A program made the position numbers and the translations under genes. The notes under the pieces were generated by a model. It had not been told where the DNA came from. It saw only the letters and a list, made by a program, of their open reading frames with translations, and searched no databases. Positions 61,530-64,000 of a stretch of DNA of 64,000 nucleotides are shown here, in pieces; position 1 is the stretch's first letter; each line of letters begins with the position of its first letter. The DNA comes from JAURVT01 sp049059935. Its GTDB lineage: Bacteria; Actinomycetota; Actinomycetes; Propionibacteriales; Nocardioidaceae. The DNA lies in the NCBI RefSeq assembly GCF_049059935.1, contig NZ_JBMGQR010000001.1, positions 1 through 64,000 on the forward strand, written 5' to 3'.

Positions 61530-62321
61530 ATGAGCACGACGCGCAACCCACGACCGACGGCCGTGAGCCGGACGGGCTCGTGGGCCGTCAAGGTCCCCAC
61601 CGTCACCGCCCTGTTCTGGGTCGTGAAGATCCTCACCACCGGCATGGGCGAGGCCGCCTCGGACTACCTCGCCCGCCTCAGCCTCGTGCTCCCGGTGGTC
61701 GTCGGCCTCGGCTGCCTGGCCGTCGCCCTGACCGTCCAGCTCCGCTCCGACCGCTACCGCGCCGCCACCTACTGGAGCGTCGTCGCGTCCCTGGCCGTGT
61801 TCGGCACCGTCGCCGCCGACGGCCTGCGCATCGGCCTGGGCATCTCGCTCCCCGTGATGACCACCGCCTACGCAGCCGCCCTCGGCTTGGCCCTGCTCGC
61901 CTGGTTCCGCACCGAGCACACCCTCTCGATCCACACGATCACCACCCGGCGCGCCGAGATCTTCTACTGGATCACCGTCCTGCTGACCTTCGCCCTCGGC
62001 ACCGCGGCCGGCGACCTCGCCGCCGACACCCTCGGCCTGGGCTACCTCGACGCCGCCCTCGTCTTCGGCGCCGCCATGGTCGTCCCCCTGGTGCTCCACC
62101 GCACCCGCCTGATCGGCGAGGTTGCCGCCTTCTGGAGCGCCTACGTCCTCACCCGTCCCATGGGCGCCTCGGTCGCCGACTGGCTCGGCAAGCAGTCCGG
62201 CCTCGGACTCGGCGACGGCACCGTCACCGCCGCCAGCCTCGTGCTCATCGTCACCCTCGTCGCCTACCTGGCCGTCAGCCGCGTCGACGTTCCCACAGGG
62301 CGGCCACACCGCACCCACTGA
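61530..62321 (+). CDS. COG4705-family multi-helix membrane protein
   Basis: 263 residues, about eight membrane helices in two similar halves. Hallmarks: KVPTVTALFWVVKILTTGMGEAASDYL, EIFYWITVLLTFALGTAAGDLAADTLGLGY and FWSAYVLTRPMGASVADWLGKQ. Conserved acidic and Thr residues in helices suggest ion movement, but no function is established that I can vouch for. ATG 61530 has GAGGAG 7 nt upstream. Divergent from the flavocytochrome operon with the TTGACG boxes between. Confidence 0.88.
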   Translation: MSTTRNPRPTAVSRTGSWAVKVPTVTALFWVVKILTTGMGEAASDYLARLSLVLPVVVGLGCLAVALTVQLRSDRYRAATYWSVVASLAVFGTVAADGLRIGLGISLPVMTTAYAAALGLALLAWFRTEHTLSIHTITTRRAEIFYWITVLLTFALGTAAGDLAADTLGLGYLDAALVFGAAMVVPLVLHRTRLIGEVAAFWSAYVLTRPMGASVADWLGKQSGLGLGDGTVTAASLVLIVTLVAYLAVSRVDVPTGRPHRTH

Positions 62322-62441
62322 ACGACCGGGCCGCCCATTCCTGGTTCGAGAATCCCGAACCGCTGCGCGAGTTTCGCGGCCGTGCGAACGACGCCCCGGA
62401 GCCGACCCGCGCGAGGATCCGTCACCGGGCCAAGGGCTGCG

Positions 62442-63065
62442 TTATCGGCTGTTGAGGCTGACCTCGCAGTCAGCCTCACCGCTGGGTGAGAGGTCGGCGT
62501 CGTCGCAGTCGTCGTCTGGGCTTGAGCCGGCAAAGAACGTCAGGCCGTAATCGGCCACCGCGGTCCTGGTGATTCCGCGCAGCTCGTAGTCCACCTCAAG
62601 AGATTGAAGGGTCGCGGGGTAATTGGTGGCAATTAGCTGCACGGCGACGCTCTGGCTGGAGCTGCCACATTGCACGGTGATGCTGTCGTCGGTGTAGCCC
62701 CTGAGTCGAGAGATTGGCTCGTCTGCGGTTCCTACCGGCTGGGTGTTGGTCGGGTTGGTGGCGAACGCGACCACCCTGAGCCCACCGGTCGCACCCACGG
62801 GTCGGATTGCAACGATCTTTGCGGTGCCGTCGCCGGCAAGCCATCCGTTGATCCCGACAACCAGGGCCAGACGTTCCGGAGCCCGATCGAGACAGATGCC
62901 AGCGCCTCCGAACTGGACGACCGGCATGTAGGTCTTCCAAGCCCACCGGCCGACAAGAGACAGGACTACACCTACGACGACGAGGGCGATGGCTGGGACG
63001 ACGAACCGGTTCACCTGGCGTCGCGTGCGCTTTGGCTTGAGCGTCTCGGTCACACCGGAAGCCAT
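62442..63065 (-). CDS. Membrane-anchored protein of unknown function
   Basis: 207 residues: a basic head (LKPKRTRRQVNR), one membrane helix (FVVPAIALVVVGVVLSLVGRW), then an extracytoplasmic domain with about four cysteines (GICLDRA, VQCGSSS, DDDCDDAD, EADCEVS) and an Asp-rich end. No family recognised. ATG 63065 is the first Met before the basic head. The stretch from here to 63505 is visibly less GC-rich than the rest of the window. Confidence 0.6.
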   Translation of the reverse strand: MASGVTETLKPKRTRRQVNRFVVPAIALVVVGVVLSLVGRWAWKTYMPVVQFGGAGICLDRAPERLALVVGINGWLAGDGTAKIVAIRPVGATGGLRVVAFATNPTNTQPVGTADEPISRLRGYTDDSITVQCGSSSQSVAVQLIATNYPATLQSLEVDYELRGITRTAVADYGLTFFAGSSPDDDCDDADLSPSGEADCEVSLNSR

Positions 63066-63505
63066 TTCGATTGCACGCCAACCATCGGCCGAATGCCAAG
63101 TTCCTGGGCCAGGATCGCGCTTCGGCCGCGGCCAGGCTTGACCGCAACGGGGACGCTCGCCGGCACAGTGCCGGGACGCAGCAACAACGGGAACCCCGAC
63201 ACCTCCCGCCGAGGAGTGAGTCCCCCGGACCCGGCCCGGCTCGAACGGGCAGCCACCCTCACCGTGCGGCGGGCAGGGCACATCCGTACCGGGTAGATGC
63301 ACCTTGGGCGGGCTCGGCTTTAGCCTAGACCGAGTGCACAGAATGCATGGTCGGTCGGCGAAAATCTGAAGACCCGAGAGCTGAACGACACCGAGCGCCG
63401 CTCCCCTACTGGTCGGGGACGGCGGCCGGTGTCTCGCAGGGGATCCGCGATCGGGCGCTCGAAAGCGGGTGTGCGGCACGCAGGGATGGTGGCAGGGTCC
63501 GGTCC
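63066..63505. other. 440-bp intergenic stretch without supported gene
   Basis: Short open frames exist on both strands but none has a family-like sequence, ribosome binding site or coupling to neighbours. A weak CTCGG...CCGAG inverted repeat lies near 63310-63332. I see no RNA gene. Confidence 0.5.
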
Positions 63506-64000
63506 ATGGAACCTGCGAACTTCTACTCCGGAATCGTCGTCGACGCCTACGCGAAACTGAAGTCCTCGACGTTCGAGCCCGGGCCGTACGCCGAGTTCGT
63601 GAGGGCCCATGGGGAGCCTGCGCTCGAGATCGGCTGCGGTGATGGCGAGCCGTTACTGGACTTGAGTGCGCTCGGTCTCGACGTCGATGGCGTCGATTCC
63701 TCGGCCGACATGGTCGAGCGGTGCCGGAGCAACGCCGCCGCGCGAGGTCTTCCCACCCAGGTCTTTCACCAGCGTGCCGAGAACCTGAACCTCGAGAGGA
63801 CCTACGCGTCCATCTACTTCGCGGGCCCCACCTTCAACCTGCTGCCAGACGACGACACAGCCGCTGCTGCACTTGGTGCGATCGAACGGCACCTGGCCGG
63901 CGGGGGCGCCGCCCTGATCCCCTTGTGGGTGCCACCACCGACTTCGCCCGAAGATCTCGGCTCCACGCGCGTCGCACTCGATGACTCCGGTGCCCGGCTC
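63506..64000 (+). CDS. SAM-dependent methyltransferase (partial, cut by window end)
   Basis: The first 165 residues are visible. MEPANFYSGIVVDAYAKLKS opens a class I methyltransferase; ALEIGCGDGEPLLDLSALGLDVDGVDSSADMVERCR contains the SAM-binding G-x-G-x-G and acidic loop, and YASIYFAGPTFNLLPDDD is motif IV-like. The substrate is not known. The frame is still open at position 64000. Confidence 0.85.
   Translation, partial: MEPANFYSGIVVDAYAKLKSSTFEPGPYAEFVRAHGEPALEIGCGDGEPLLDLSALGLDVDGVDSSADMVERCRSNAAARGLPTQVFHQRAENLNLERTYASIYFAGPTFNLLPDDDTAAAALGAIERHLAGGGAALIPLWVPPPTSPEDLGSTRVALDDSGARL

Noticed and set aside
62670..63296. 208-codon plus-strand ORF opposite the orphan membrane protein
   Set aside because: The minus-strand frame has a coherent head-helix-domain layout, while this one lacks any.

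Overview
The window is a very GC-rich actinobacterial chromosome segment. It carries a complete Pup-proteasome locus, mycothiol biosynthesis (mshC), an F420-type LLM oxidoreductase and a 'leaderless' promoter style (a TANNNT -10 box 6-8 nt before the start codon). The gene order recalls the mycobacterial stretch from the M24 peptidase/helY through mpa, trmI, metH and mshC to uppP. Family content and short proteins such as DUF5703, DUF3090 and the SCO1664 family suggest Propionibacteriales/Nocardioidaceae (Aeromicrobium- or Nocardioides-like). That placement is inference.

Layout. (1) 1-3735: MhuD-like haem-degrading enzyme, GNAT plus Lrp regulator, M24 peptidase, 5'-3' exonuclease, and two palindromic repeats. 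(2) 3744-20578: core protein-quality block, nearly all on the minus strand: helY, tatC-tatA-pafC-pafB, FKBP lipoprotein, pafA-prcA-prcB-pup, dop, then a plus-strand patch (NUDIX, EamA transporter, unusual photolyase-like protein), GNAT and mpa. (3) 20730-29808: conserved small protein, trmI, M50 protease, RecB-like nuclease, and a full dipeptide/oligopeptide ABC operon. (4) 29957-45103: metH with a HAD phosphatase, PAC2 protein, DUF559-type protein flanked by GATCCG repeats, mshC, SCO1664-family/DUF3090/histidine phosphatase group, corA, uppP, LLM enzyme, aldo-keto reductase, DUF5703 and M20 peptidase. (5) 45191-53077: accessory region starting at tRNA-Leu(GAG): a decayed DUF4062 gene, a zinc-ribbon membrane protein, an acyl-CoA ligase with divergent TetR, a thioesterase, an MFS exporter with divergent TetR, and a VOC protein. 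(6) 53239-62321: a locus that looks like one regulated membrane redox or metal module. It holds DUF2231, DUF3500 lipoprotein, HupE/UreJ-like, a three-repeat PepSY protein, a two-component pair, a ferric-reductase-like flavocytochrome with two tiny membrane proteins, and a COG4705 membrane protein. (7) 62442-64000: an orphan membrane-anchored protein and the start of a methyltransferase gene cut by the window end.

How parts work together. Pup (ending in Gln) is deamidated by Dop and ligated to substrates by PafA. Mpa unfolds pupylated proteins into the PrcAB 20S core. PafBC is the WYL-type transcription activator encoded in the same run. The most novel-looking feature is region 6. Direct TTGACG repeats spaced 11 bp (or 22 bp) occur in front of three of its transcription units, and the OmpR-type regulator encoded in its middle is the obvious candidate to bind them.
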